From an uncultured Collinsella sp. (GTDB lineage Bacteria; Actinomycetota; Coriobacteriia; Coriobacteriales; Coriobacteriaceae): a stretch of DNA of 46,308 bases. This document shows, piece after piece, positions 23,975 through 32,719 of the stretch. The stretch lies in NCBI GenBank assembly GCA_937950325.1, contig CALFDJ010000041.1:1-46308 (forward strand). The letters are read 5' to 3'. Each line of letters begins with the position of its first letter. Position 1 is the stretch's first letter. The position numbers and the translations under genes are program-made. A model generated the notes under the pieces. It saw nothing but the letters and a program-made list of their open reading frames with translations, had not been told where the DNA came from and searched no databases.

Positions 23975-25990
23975 CTACATCACCTCCGCGTGAGGGGTCA
24001 AACCATTTGCCTTGAGCACCTCGTCGGGGAGCTCGGAATAGAAGTGCTCGGTGCCGGGCACGCGCTTGAAGACCGGACGGGTGTCCAGGCCAATACGCGG
24101 ATGGCTCGAGCGGGGCGCGAAGCGATCGCCCTTGGGGAAATCGCGCGGGCTCGGAACGGCGCCGGGCACCTGGTGCAGGCGACCCGAACCACTCTCGATG
24201 GACAGAACGGAACCCAGAAGACCGCGGGTGTACTCGTGGATCGGGTTGGTGAGCAGCTCCTTGGTGGGTGCCTGCTCGATAACCTGGCCAGCGTACATAA
24301 CCGTGATGTTATGGGCAACCTCGGCGACCAGAGCCAGGTCATGCGAAACGAAGATCATGGCAAAGCCGAGCTTGGCCTGAAGATCGTTGAGCAGCTTGAT
24401 GACCTGCTTCTGGACGGTAACGTCCAGAGCGGTCGTGGGCTCGTCGCAGATGACCAGCTTGGGGTCGCGGGTAAGGGCCATAGCGATCAGGACACGCTGA
24501 CGCTGGCCGCCGGAAAGCTCGTGCGGATAGCTCTCGAGCGTGCGCTTGGGATCGAGGCCGACGAGCTCCAGGAGCTCCTCGGCGCTGCGGGTTCCGCCGC
24601 GCTTGGTGAGCTGCTTCATCTGGGCAGAGATGAGCATGGAGGGGTTGAGCGAGGACAGGGCGTCCTGATAGACCATAGCGATATCGGTACCGCGCAGGCC
24701 GAACCACTCCTTCTTGCTCATCTTGAGCAGGTCACGGCCCTCCCAGAGGACCTCGCCGGAAAGATGCTCGTCATCGTCGGTCAGGCCCATGATGGCCAGC
24801 GTGGTGATGGACTTACCGCAACCGGACTCGCCCACCAGGCCCATGGTCTGACCAGGACGAACGTCAAAGTTGACATGGTCGACGACGTTGATATCGCCGT
24901 GATGCTCAAACTGGATGCAGAAGTCACGGACCGAGAGAATCGGCTCAACGGACTCGTCGGGCACGTGGCGATCGTCACGCTTGAGCTCGACATCGCGCAG
25001 GGCGCCAAGGCGAGCGGAGAGGGACTGGGCCTGCTCCTTGTAGGCGCGAACGGGGTCGGAGACCAGCAGATCGGCCTCGCGACGCTTGGAGGAATCGGTA
25101 GGATCCAGGGCGGCGGAAGGAGCAGCGGCCATGGCGTCGGTAATGCCCTCGGAGAGGATGTTGAGCGCCAGGCAGGTGATCATGATGGCCAGGCCCGGGA
25201 ACAGCGCCTGCCACCAACGACCGGCGAGCACGCCGCCGCGGGCGTCGGCGAGGATGTTGCCCCAGGTAGCGGTGGGCTCCTGGATACCAGCGCCGATGAA
25301 GGTCAGCGAGGCCTCGAAGATGATGGCGTCGGCGACCAGGGTAACGGTGAAGACCATGATCGGGGCGATGCAGTTACGCAGAACATGCTTGATCAAAATC
25401 CACGGAGCCTTGGCGCCGGAAACGATGACCGCGCGGACATAGTCCTCGCCGTACTCGGACACGATGTTGGCGCGCACGATACGGGCAATCTGCGGAGTGT
25501 ACATAAAGCCGATGGCGAAGATGATCGACGGCACGGAGTTGCCCAGGATGGAGACGAAGACGGCCGCGAGGGCGATGCCCGGGATGGACATGATGATGTC
25601 CAAGATACGCATGATCGTCTCGGAGACGGCCTTGCGCGAAACCGCTGCAAGGGCGCCCACGACCGAGCCGCAGACCAGAGCCATGGCGGTGGCGCCAAAG
25701 CCGATAATCAGCGAGTAACGACCACCGTAGAGCATACGCGACAGAATGTCGCGACCCTTATCGTCGGTACCGAAGATAAATCCGTTGCCGGGAGCCTGGC
25801 GAGCCGTAAAGATCTCGACCGGGCTATAGGGGGCAAGAAGGGGCGCCAGAATCGCAGTCAGGGCGACCAGCACCAGCACGACGGCGGCAATCTTAGAAGA
25901 CAGCGTCATCTTCTTCCAGCCACCGAGCTTGAGCCCCTTGGAGGCAGCCTTCTCGAGCTGCTCGGTTTGCTTCTCTCGAATCTTTACCAT
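23975..25990 (-). CDS. Fused permease-ATPase of an Opp-type ABC importer
   Basis: A 671-residue fusion. Residues ~30-285 are a DppC-type permease (FGTDDKGRDI landmark, EAA loop DYVRAVIVSGAKAPW). After a charged linker (~290-350) comes a DppD-type ATPase: Walker A GESGCGKS at 387-394, signature LSGGQRQRVL, Walker B LVICDEPTTAL. At the C-terminus the usual GCxFxPRC cysteine motif is GDRFAPRSS, so the family iron-sulphur site is gone. From memory, fused permease-ATPase subunits occur in some sialic acid ABC importers (SatABCD/SiaEFGI type). The frame is continuous with good codon use, so the fusion is not a frameshift artefact. It begins three bases after the upstream permease stop. Confidence 0.9.
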   Translation of the reverse strand: MVKIREKQTEQLEKAASKGLKLGGWKKMTLSSKIAAVVLVLVALTAILAPLLAPYSPVEIFTARQAPGNGFIFGTDDKGRDILSRMLYGGRYSLIIGFGATAMALVCGSVVGALAAVSRKAVSETIMRILDIIMSIPGIALAAVFVSILGNSVPSIIFAIGFMYTPQIARIVRANIVSEYGEDYVRAVIVSGAKAPWILIKHVLRNCIAPIMVFTVTLVADAIIFEASLTFIGAGIQEPTATWGNILADARGGVLAGRWWQALFPGLAIMITCLALNILSEGITDAMAAAPSAALDPTDSSKRREADLLVSDPVRAYKEQAQSLSARLGALRDVELKRDDRHVPDESVEPILSVRDFCIQFEHHGDINVVDHVNFDVRPGQTMGLVGESGCGKSITTLAIMGLTDDDEHLSGEVLWEGRDLLKMSKKEWFGLRGTDIAMVYQDALSSLNPSMLISAQMKQLTKRGGTRSAEELLELVGLDPKRTLESYPHELSGGQRQRVLIAMALTRDPKLVICDEPTTALDVTVQKQVIKLLNDLQAKLGFAMIFVSHDLALVAEVAHNITVMYAGQVIEQAPTKELLTNPIHEYTRGLLGSVLSIESGSGRLHQVPGAVPSPRDFPKGDRFAPRSSHPRIGLDTRPVFKRVPGTEHFYSELPDEVLKANGLTPHAEVM

Positions 25991-25993
25991 AAT

Positions 25994-26950
25994 CTACACC
26001 GTCCTGATGCGCGGGTTGATGAGCAGGTAGAGCATGTCAACCACGATGTTGATGATGATGAAGGCAAGAGCAACGACGATGACGACGCCCTGAACCAGGT
26101 TCGCCTCGTTGCCCTGAACGCCCTGCAGAATCGCGGTGCCCATGCCGGGGAGGTTGAAGATAACCTCGATGACGACGGCGCCGCCCATGAGGTAACCGAT
26201 CTTAAGACCGAGGGTGGTGACCGGGGTGATCAGCGCATTGCGAAGAACGTTGATGCCGACGACGACCTTCTCGGGAACGCCGGCGCCGCGAGCCATACGG
26301 ACATAATCCTTGTCGAGTTCCTCGACCATGGCGGTACGCACGATACGAGTCATCTGGCCCGTCAGCGGAAATGCCAAGGCGATAGCGGGCATGATCATAC
26401 GTCCCAGATAGCCAACCGGATTCGTGGTGAAGTGAGGCAGAGCACCCGATGCCGGGAGCACCTTAAGGTAGGAAGAGAACAGCAGGATCAACAGAACGGC
26501 AAGCCAGAACGACGGGGTTGCCAAGCCGGCGATGGAAAAGACACGGATTACTTGGTCCGGCCATTTGTCGCGATACAGTGCCGCGATGACGCCGAGCAAA
26601 AACGAAACGACCGCACCGATGGCAAGACCGATGAAGGTCAGCTGCATCGTGACGGGCAGGGCCGTGGAGATGCGCTTGGCAACGGAGTTGCGAGCAGCAC
26701 CATAGGTGCCCATGTCGCCATGGATCAAATCGCCCATATAGCGCACGTAGCGCACGGGCCAGGGGTCGTCCAGACCATACTTCTCATGGTACTCGGCAAC
26801 CGCCTCGGGCGAGGCACCGTCACCCAACGCCGTGTAGGCGGGGTCGGTCTTGGAGAACGACATAAGGAAGAACACCAGGACGGTGACGCCCAATGCCATG
26901 ATCGGCAGCGCCACAAGACGCCTTCCAATCAAACGTAGCAAGTTGTTCAC
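25994..26950 (-). CDS. Opp-type ABC transporter permease (DppB-like) of the sialic acid importer
   Basis: A 318-residue membrane permease starting VNNLLRLIGRRLVALPIM, with six hydrophobic segments, the coupling loop DYVRMARGAGVPEK and the terminal NPRIRTV seen in DppB proteins. The start is GTG at 26950, fixed by GGGGAGAG six bases upstream; an in-frame ATG at 26983 has no such site. It forms the channel with the permease half of the next gene. It is separated from the binding-protein gene by a hairpin, as in the opp operon. Confidence 0.9.
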   Translation of the reverse strand: MNNLLRLIGRRLVALPIMALGVTVLVFFLMSFSKTDPAYTALGDGASPEAVAEYHEKYGLDDPWPVRYVRYMGDLIHGDMGTYGAARNSVAKRISTALPVTMQLTFIGLAIGAVVSFLLGVIAALYRDKWPDQVIRVFSIAGLATPSFWLAVLLILLFSSYLKVLPASGALPHFTTNPVGYLGRMIMPAIALAFPLTGQMTRIVRTAMVEELDKDYVRMARGAGVPEKVVVGINVLRNALITPVTTLGLKIGYLMGGAVVIEVIFNLPGMGTAILQGVQGNEANLVQGVVIVVALAFIIINIVVDMLYLLINPRIRTV

Positions 26951-27011
26951 GTTCTCTCCCCTTTCTTTTGTCGGTAGGACCAACTGGTATATGAGTACGG
27001 ATACTCATTAC

Positions 27012-27045
27012 AAGACCCGAGCGACATCGTTGCCGCCCGGGTCTT
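27012..27045 (-). terminator. intercistronic hairpin between binding protein and permease genes
   Basis: AAGACCCGGGC and GCTCGGGTCTT pair almost fully (one mismatch) around a 12-nt loop, with GTAAT following on the minus strand. It occupies the same operon position as the hairpin at 8946-8975 and would favour excess binding protein. Confidence 0.65.
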
Positions 27046-27107
27046 TGTTTCAACTATGAGGATACGGTCCCAACGACCGACATCCTGCATATAGACTCAA
27101 GCGAGTC

Positions 27108-28721
27108 TTACGCCTTGACGGTCGCAACGCCCCTGAAGGACATGCTCGTCGTGCCGATGCCCTTGAAACCATCGAGGGCCTCGCCATTGGGCGCAGTGGA
27201 CGGATCGTCCCAAGAAGCGGAGACGGTCTTGACGTGGACAACGGGGTACAGAACGGCGTTGTCGGCAATGATGTCGAAACACTCGTTCCACTTCTTCTGC
27301 TGCTCGTCGCCCTCGGCGGCAAGAGCCTCGTCCATGAGACCGTGGAGCTTCTGCCACTCAGCGGACTCCTTCCACGGGCAACGGGTCTGCATCCAGACGT
27401 TGTCGCCGTACCACCAGTTGAGCAGCAGGTCGGGGTCGGCGCCGAAGCAGGAAGGATCGCCAGGGGCGAGGAGGATATCGTAGGCCTCGCCGCCGTCGAT
27501 GGCGGCGTAGGTGGCCGGCGAGGTATCGGTCTGGATGGTCACATCGAAGCCGAGAGCGTCGAGGTCGTTCTTGACCTGGGCGGCCATGCCCTTAATCTGC
27601 TCGTTGTCGGTGGTGCGCAGGGTGATGGCACCCGGGGTGATGCCAGACTCCTCGATGAGCTTCTTAGCCTTCTTGGTGTCGGTCTTGTACACCGTGGAAG
27701 CCTCATGATAGTTGGTGAAGCTCTTGGGCAGGTAGCAGCTGGCAGCGGTGGCAAGGCCGGCGAAGGTGTTGCTGACCATCTTCTCGGTGTCGAGCGCATA
27801 CATGACAGCCTGACGGACCTTGACGTTGTTCCAAGGCTCCTTGGCGACGTTGAACATGATGAAGCGGGTGCCGAAACCCTGAACGTTGTCAATCTTGCAG
27901 CCGGCGCTCTCGAGCTGGTCGACGGCGTCAGCGGTAACGAGCTCCATAACGAGCGTGGAACCCTCCTGCTGAGCGGTAACGCGAGCAGTGGGGTCGGTCA
28001 GGATGCTGTACTGGATCTTCTTATCCTCGGCAGCATACTCACCGTTGTACTCGGGGTTGGGAACCAGGGTGATCTCGGTATCGGAGATAGAGTCGTACAT
28101 CCAGGGGCCGGAGCCGATCGGCTGCTTGGCGCGATCCTCCTCGGTCTGGGTGGCCGGGGTAACGCGGACGATGGCCAGACGATCCTTGAGCAGGGAGAAG
28201 TTGGGGACCTTGGTCTTGACCGTCACGGTGCTGGCGTCCTTGGCCTCGATGGACTCGAAGGGCTGGAAGAACGGAGCATAGGTAGCGGAAGCGGCGCAAG
28301 CGGTGTAGGAGGCAACGACATCGTCAGCGGTGACCTCGGTGCCATCGGAGAACTTGGCGCCCTTGCGGATGGTGACCTCGAAAGTGGTGTCGTCCACAGA
28401 CTTGGGATCGTCGGTGGCGAGCTCGTTGAAGGTGCTGTAGTCGTGGTAATCGATGCCGTAGAGGCCCTCGACGACGTGCCAGTTAGCACCCAGGCCCACA
28501 GCGGAGCCGGTGCTGGCGGGATCGAAGCTGGACGGAGCGTAAGCGGAACCAGCGGTGATCACGCCGCCGCCACGGTTGGCGGAATCGGTGGAGCCAGAAG
28601 CGGAACCCTCGTCGCTAGAGCTGCCACCGCAGCCAGTGAGACCAAGGCCGGCGACAGCAGCGACGCTGCCGGTGAGGCCGAGGAACGAACGCCTGGACAT
28701 ACCCTTGTTGATGATGGCCAT
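27108..28721 (-). CDS. Solute-binding lipoprotein (SBP family 5), probably for sialic acid
   Basis: About 537 residues of the DppA/OppA fold. The N-terminus has a Tat-like motif MSRRSFLGL, a hydrophobic run and lipobox GLTGC (Cys31), then a Ser/Gly/Asp linker, so it is a membrane-anchored lipoprotein probably exported folded. Being first in an operon with nanA, nanK and nanE, it is the likely capture protein for sialic acid (SatA-like), though the fold is shared with peptide-binding proteins and a glycopeptide or other ligand is possible. The start at 28721 follows TAGGAGA seven bases upstream; a longer in-frame start at 28736 lacks one. Confidence 0.86.
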   Translation of the reverse strand: MAIINKGMSRRSFLGLTGSVAAVAGLGLTGCGGSSSDEGSASGSTDSANRGGGVITAGSAYAPSSFDPASTGSAVGLGANWHVVEGLYGIDYHDYSTFNELATDDPKSVDDTTFEVTIRKGAKFSDGTEVTADDVVASYTACAASATYAPFFQPFESIEAKDASTVTVKTKVPNFSLLKDRLAIVRVTPATQTEEDRAKQPIGSGPWMYDSISDTEITLVPNPEYNGEYAAEDKKIQYSILTDPTARVTAQQEGSTLVMELVTADAVDQLESAGCKIDNVQGFGTRFIMFNVAKEPWNNVKVRQAVMYALDTEKMVSNTFAGLATAASCYLPKSFTNYHEASTVYKTDTKKAKKLIEESGITPGAITLRTTDNEQIKGMAAQVKNDLDALGFDVTIQTDTSPATYAAIDGGEAYDILLAPGDPSCFGADPDLLLNWWYGDNVWMQTRCPWKESAEWQKLHGLMDEALAAEGDEQQKKWNECFDIIADNAVLYPVVHVKTVSASWDDPSTAPNGEALDGFKGIGTTSMSFRGVATVKA

Positions 28722-28840
28722 GTCTTCTCCTATCAATAGAGAATCTTACTCGGGAGCACCTAGACGTGCCCCCGCGCAACTTGCGGACGATATATACCTT
28801 ACCTACCGACGAACCCAACTGAGGTGCCGCGCTCGGCGAC

Positions 28841-28921
28841 CGATACATACATACGCTTGAACGGTATTTACTACCGTTCACCGAATTCATTGACAAATGA
28901 TTCGCCAGACAGTATGTATCG
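28841..28921. promoter_or_regulatory. nested dyad array upstream of the nan operon (operator candidate)
   Basis: A perfect 9+9 inverted repeat TGAACGGTA-TTTAC-TACCGTTCA spans 28858-28880. It is bracketed by perfect 10-bp arms CGATACATAC (28841-28850) and GTATGTATCG (28912-28921). A third, imperfect dyad CGAATTCATT-GACA-AATGATTCG lies between. The array sits 120-200 bp ahead of the first nan gene and looks like regulator binding sites. Confidence 0.6.
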
Positions 28922-28956
28922 ACGAGGTGAGATATCAGTCTTCGTCAACCCGTAGG

Positions 28957-28993
28957 ATAGCAGGGTTGTTCACTATGACTAGTCAAACGTTTT
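28957..28993 (-). promoter_or_regulatory. possible nan promoter with AAACGTT dyad
   Basis: The minus strand reads CTAAAACGTTTGACT: a CG-centred dyad (AAACGTTT at 28985-28992) running into a -35-like TTGACT (28981-28986). The best -10 at 18 bp is the weak TGCTAT (28957-28962). A repressor on the dyad would block the -35 box. The leader would be over 220 nt. Confidence 0.35.
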
Positions 28994-29086
28994 AGCGTTA
29001 ATAAAACCCGAAATCGACAGGTAATCGCCGCGAAATAAATGATTGAAAATCGGCCAATCATGTATATCAGTTGTTTAGAAGCACGT

Positions 29087-31033
29087 TTAGTTTTCGGAAC
29101 GGTTGGCCGATGCCTGGGCGCGTTCGGCATTCCATGCAACAAGTGCCTCGTGAACCGCTTTGGCGACATCGGCCGGAACGCCTCGAACTTCCGCAATCTC
29201 CTGCTCGCTTGCCGCGCGCAAACGCTTCATCGAGCCAAAATGGCGCATAATGGCACGTTTTCTGGTGGGTCCCACGCCCGGAACGTCGTCAAGCACCGAA
29301 ACCGTCATAGCCTTATCGCGCAACTCGCGATGGAACGTAATCGCAAATCGGTGGGATTCATCGCGAACTTGCTTGATCAGATAAAGCGAAGCGGAGCCGG
29401 TCGGCAGCACGACGGGAGTCTCGTCCCACGGCACGAAAACTTCCTCATCGGCCTTTGCCAAGCCACAAACTGGTATATCGAGGCCGAGCGCCTCAAGTTG
29501 CTTAATTGCAGCGGTCAATTGCGGCTTGCCGCCATCGACAACGAGCAAATCGGGGCGCGAGCCAAAGCGCTCGTCCGCCATGCGCTCGGGAGCATAGCGA
29601 CGCCCCAGAACCTCGGACATCGATACGAAGTCGTTCGCCTCGTCCAATTCGGCCTGAATTTTAAAACGACGGTACTGGCTCTTGTCGGCGCGTCCGTTGG
29701 TAAACACCACCATCGAGGCGACGGTAAAGGTTCCATGCAGCGTCGAGATATCGAAGCACTCGATACGCATCGGCGGCGCCGGCAGCGCCAGCGCGCTTTC
29801 GAGCTCCAGGAGCGCTTGATTGGTGCGGTCGTCAGCGTACCCCGTTCGCATCATGTAGCGCATGAGGGCATGGCGCGCATTTTTGGATGCCATATCGAGC
29901 AAACGGTGCTTTTCGCCACGCTGCGGCCTATGGAGATGGCAGGAACGCTCGCGCTTGCCTGCAAGCCACTCCCCCAGCGCCTCCGCATCCTCAAGCTCGA
30001 CAGAGAGGTTTATCTCAGCTGGAATATCAGCCGTCTCGTCGTAATAGCGCTTAAGAAAGCCCGATTGAAGCTCCTCTTCGTCGACATCCAAACCCTTATC
30101 GAGAATAAACTCGCAGGTTCGAACCGTTCGACCCTCACGCACGACAAAGACGCAAGCGGCGGAGATGGTCTCCTCGCGATAGAAACCGATGACATCGATA
30201 TCGACACTGGAGGGAAAAACGACTTGCTGACGGTCGTCCAGACCCCTGATGACCTCCAAACGACGTTTGACGCGTGCCGCGCGCTCAAAGTCGAGCGCCT
30301 CGGCGGCATCCGTCATCTCGGAGGTCAGCTCATCGACGACATCCTTGCGATGGCCCGACAAAAAACGTTCGACACGTTTGACGTTCTTGGCATAGTCCGT
30401 AGGAGAAATCGCGCCGACACACGCACCCGGGCCGCGCCCGACATGGTAGTCAAAGCAGGGACGCCCGTTTTGCGCGCAAATCATATTGACGATGTCTTCC
30501 TCGCCCCTGTGGGACTCGACGATACGACGACAACGACGCCACTCCGCACAGGATGCGGAGCAGATGGGGATAACCTTGCGCAGCGTATCTATCGTCTCAC
30601 GTGCCGCACGGCTATCGGTATAGGGACCAAAATAACGCGTTCCCGGCTTATGACGCTCGCGCGTATATTTGATAGCGGGATACAGGTCGCCCTTTGTAAT
30701 GGCGATAAAGGGGTAGCTCTTGTCATCCTTGAGGTCGACGTTAAAGTACGGATGGTACTGACCAATCAAATTGCGCTCGAGCACCAACGCCTCGTGCTCG
30801 GTCTCCACCACGATATAGTCAAAGCTCGCCACCAGCTGCATCATCAGCGGGATCTTTTGACGCTCATCCTGCAGTGTCACGTACTGGCGCATACGGGAAC
30901 GCAAGTTTTTTGCCTTGCCCACGTAGATGACATCGCCCTTGGCATCCTTCCAAAGGTAGCATCCGGGCTGTGTGGGAACGCGCGAAACCTGCTCGGCAAG
31001 CGTTGGAATGTTGTCGTGACCGGCCACACGCAC
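29087..31033 (-). CDS. uvrC: Excinuclease ABC subunit C
   Basis: A 648-residue UvrC that makes both incisions in nucleotide-excision repair. It has the N-terminal GIY-YIG nuclease (PGCYLWKD...DVIYVGKAKNL), a UvrB-binding UVR segment (AEALDFERAARVKR), the RNase H-like nuclease (RIECFDIS, LLVVDGGKPQL) and a C-terminal helix-hairpin-helix (LDDVPGVGPTRKRAIM). A cysteine-rich part near residues 160-200 (CSASC...C...C) matches the area where UvrC binds an iron-sulphur cluster. The start is GTG at 31033, immediately after the murJ stop. It is the last gene of the ybaK-murJ-uvrC unit. Confidence 0.96.
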   Translation of the reverse strand: MRVAGHDNIPTLAEQVSRVPTQPGCYLWKDAKGDVIYVGKAKNLRSRMRQYVTLQDERQKIPLMMQLVASFDYIVVETEHEALVLERNLIGQYHPYFNVDLKDDKSYPFIAITKGDLYPAIKYTRERHKPGTRYFGPYTDSRAARETIDTLRKVIPICSASCAEWRRCRRIVESHRGEEDIVNMICAQNGRPCFDYHVGRGPGACVGAISPTDYAKNVKRVERFLSGHRKDVVDELTSEMTDAAEALDFERAARVKRRLEVIRGLDDRQQVVFPSSVDIDVIGFYREETISAACVFVVREGRTVRTCEFILDKGLDVDEEELQSGFLKRYYDETADIPAEINLSVELEDAEALGEWLAGKRERSCHLHRPQRGEKHRLLDMASKNARHALMRYMMRTGYADDRTNQALLELESALALPAPPMRIECFDISTLHGTFTVASMVVFTNGRADKSQYRRFKIQAELDEANDFVSMSEVLGRRYAPERMADERFGSRPDLLVVDGGKPQLTAAIKQLEALGLDIPVCGLAKADEEVFVPWDETPVVLPTGSASLYLIKQVRDESHRFAITFHRELRDKAMTVSVLDDVPGVGPTRKRAIMRHFGSMKRLRAASEQEIAEVRGVPADVAKAVHEALVAWNAERAQASANRSEN

Positions 31034-32716
31034 CTACTTGCGACGAAGCAGCGCCGAGACCTCAGGCATCTTAAGGACGACGGCAAGGCCAAAGGTAACA
31101 GCAAGCGAGACGACACCCGCAACGCAAACGTAGCCAAGAGTAATCAGAATCGAGCCGCCAAGTGCCCCGACAAAGTGTTCAAGCACCCACATGACGCCGG
31201 CGCCTGCGGCAGCACCTAGGCCACCGAGCAAAAGGCCAAAGAAACCGCCATGCAGGATAGATTTGACCTGAAGGCCACGCAGGCGACGACGCAGCCACCA
31301 CAGCGAACAGCCGACCAAGATCACGTAGTCGACAACATACGAAAGCGCGATTGCCGGCATACCGAAGCCCAGCACAACGCCAAACAGCAGAACCGAGCCG
31401 GCCTGGCCGATGGCAGAATACAGGCAATAGCGGCTATAGGGCTTCATGTCGAGCAAGGCAGAGAAGCTCTTCTGCATCAACACGACCACGCCGTAGAGCG
31501 GCAGCGAGAGCGCCAGGTAGACAAGGTACTCGGACACCAGCGCCACTCCGGATTCATCGAACTTGCCAGCACAGTAGATCATGTTGAGCGGACGTGCGAA
31601 GACAATCAGGTACAGTGCGAACGGAATCAGGAAGAACAGCATCTGGGCGACGCCACGCGAAATGCCCGTGCGTACGCTGTCGTAATCCTTCTCCTGTGCG
31701 TCGTGAGAGAGCTCGGTATAGAGCGCCGTCGAAAGCGAGGCGGCAATCAGCGCGTAGGGCAGCGTGTACCACAGGCGCGCATAGGCGATGACGGAAGGAC
31801 CAGTCTCGGGCTGGACCACCAGCGCGGCAGCGTTGGTGATAGAAGTCGAGACAAACATGCACACCGTGGCGAGCAGCGTCGGGATACCGAGCGCAATCGT
31901 CTGGCGCAGCGCGGGGTCCTTAAAGTCGATATGGATATGGGGATGCACGCCGTGCTTGCTAAGCGCGGGAATCTGACATGCCATCTGAACAAAGACACCG
32001 AGGGTCGTACCGGCCGCAATCAAGATGATGCCGGCACGTTCGCCAAACTGTGCGGACACGGGCGCAAAACCCATAAAGCTCGCAATGACGATCACATTGT
32101 TGAGGACCGGGGCAAACGTCGACCAGAAGTAGTCGCGGTGTGCGTTGAGAACGCCCGAGAACACCGAGCCCAAACCATAAAACAGAATCTGGATGGCAAA
32201 GAAACGGAACATGAACGCAGCGGTATCCATGCTGCCGCCGTCACCCGAAAGGAACGATTGCGTCCAGATAAAGCCCGGGGCGAACACGGTCCCCAGCAAC
32301 GAAATGCCACCCAGCACCAAAAGCAGAATGCCGAGCAGGTTGCCCACGTACTCGTTCGAGGCCTCGCGACCCTGCTCACGCCTCACGCCCATGTACACGG
32401 GCAAAAACGCCGTCACGAGCATGCCGCCCATCACGAGTTCGTAGAGCATATTGGGCAGGTTGTTGGCGACCTGATAGGAGGACGAGAGTAGCGACATGCC
32501 GATAGCGGCCGCCATTGCCCACGTGCGGATAAAACCGGTGACGCGAGACACAATGGTCAGGATGGTCATAAGCCCGGCGGAACGACCAACCGTGGAGTAG
32601 TCCGACGAGCCCATGTCGTCGGTGTCATCTCGCGACGAAGAAGCTTCGGATGAGGGTGTCTGAGGCGCAGATTCTTTTGCAAAATGAGCTCCGCGCTTCA
32701 ATTCTTCCTGCGGCAT
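31034..32716 (-). CDS. murJ: Lipid II flippase MurJ (MviN family)
   Basis: A 560-residue polytopic membrane protein of the MOP superfamily that turns lipid II across the membrane for peptidoglycan synthesis. It begins with a hydrophilic Ser/Asp-rich tail of about 45 residues, then the family signature TILTIVSRVTGFIR and NLPNMLYELVMGG, with about 14 hydrophobic segments. The ATG at 32716 starts one base after the ybaK stop region with GAGAGGA upstream, so the genes are co-transcribed. The flippase in place between repair genes is unusual but the identity is clear. Confidence 0.93.
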   Translation of the reverse strand: MPQEELKRGAHFAKESAPQTPSSEASSSRDDTDDMGSSDYSTVGRSAGLMTILTIVSRVTGFIRTWAMAAAIGMSLLSSSYQVANNLPNMLYELVMGGMLVTAFLPVYMGVRREQGREASNEYVGNLLGILLLVLGGISLLGTVFAPGFIWTQSFLSGDGGSMDTAAFMFRFFAIQILFYGLGSVFSGVLNAHRDYFWSTFAPVLNNVIVIASFMGFAPVSAQFGERAGIILIAAGTTLGVFVQMACQIPALSKHGVHPHIHIDFKDPALRQTIALGIPTLLATVCMFVSTSITNAAALVVQPETGPSVIAYARLWYTLPYALIAASLSTALYTELSHDAQEKDYDSVRTGISRGVAQMLFFLIPFALYLIVFARPLNMIYCAGKFDESGVALVSEYLVYLALSLPLYGVVVLMQKSFSALLDMKPYSRYCLYSAIGQAGSVLLFGVVLGFGMPAIALSYVVDYVILVGCSLWWLRRRLRGLQVKSILHGGFFGLLLGGLGAAAGAGVMWVLEHFVGALGGSILITLGYVCVAGVVSLAVTFGLAVVLKMPEVSALLRRK

Positions 32717-32719
32717 CGC

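Noticed and set aside
22925..26938. A plus-strand open frame of over 1,300 codons opposite the nan transport genes
   Set aside because: It mirrors the codon structure of the well-supported transporter genes (GC-rich third positions of the opposite strand), has no recognisable domain, and is a shadow frame.
28841..28921. CRISPR-like or direct-repeat array ahead of the nan operon
   Set aside because: The repeats are inverted pairs of different sequence with no regular spacer length, so they are dyads, not an array.
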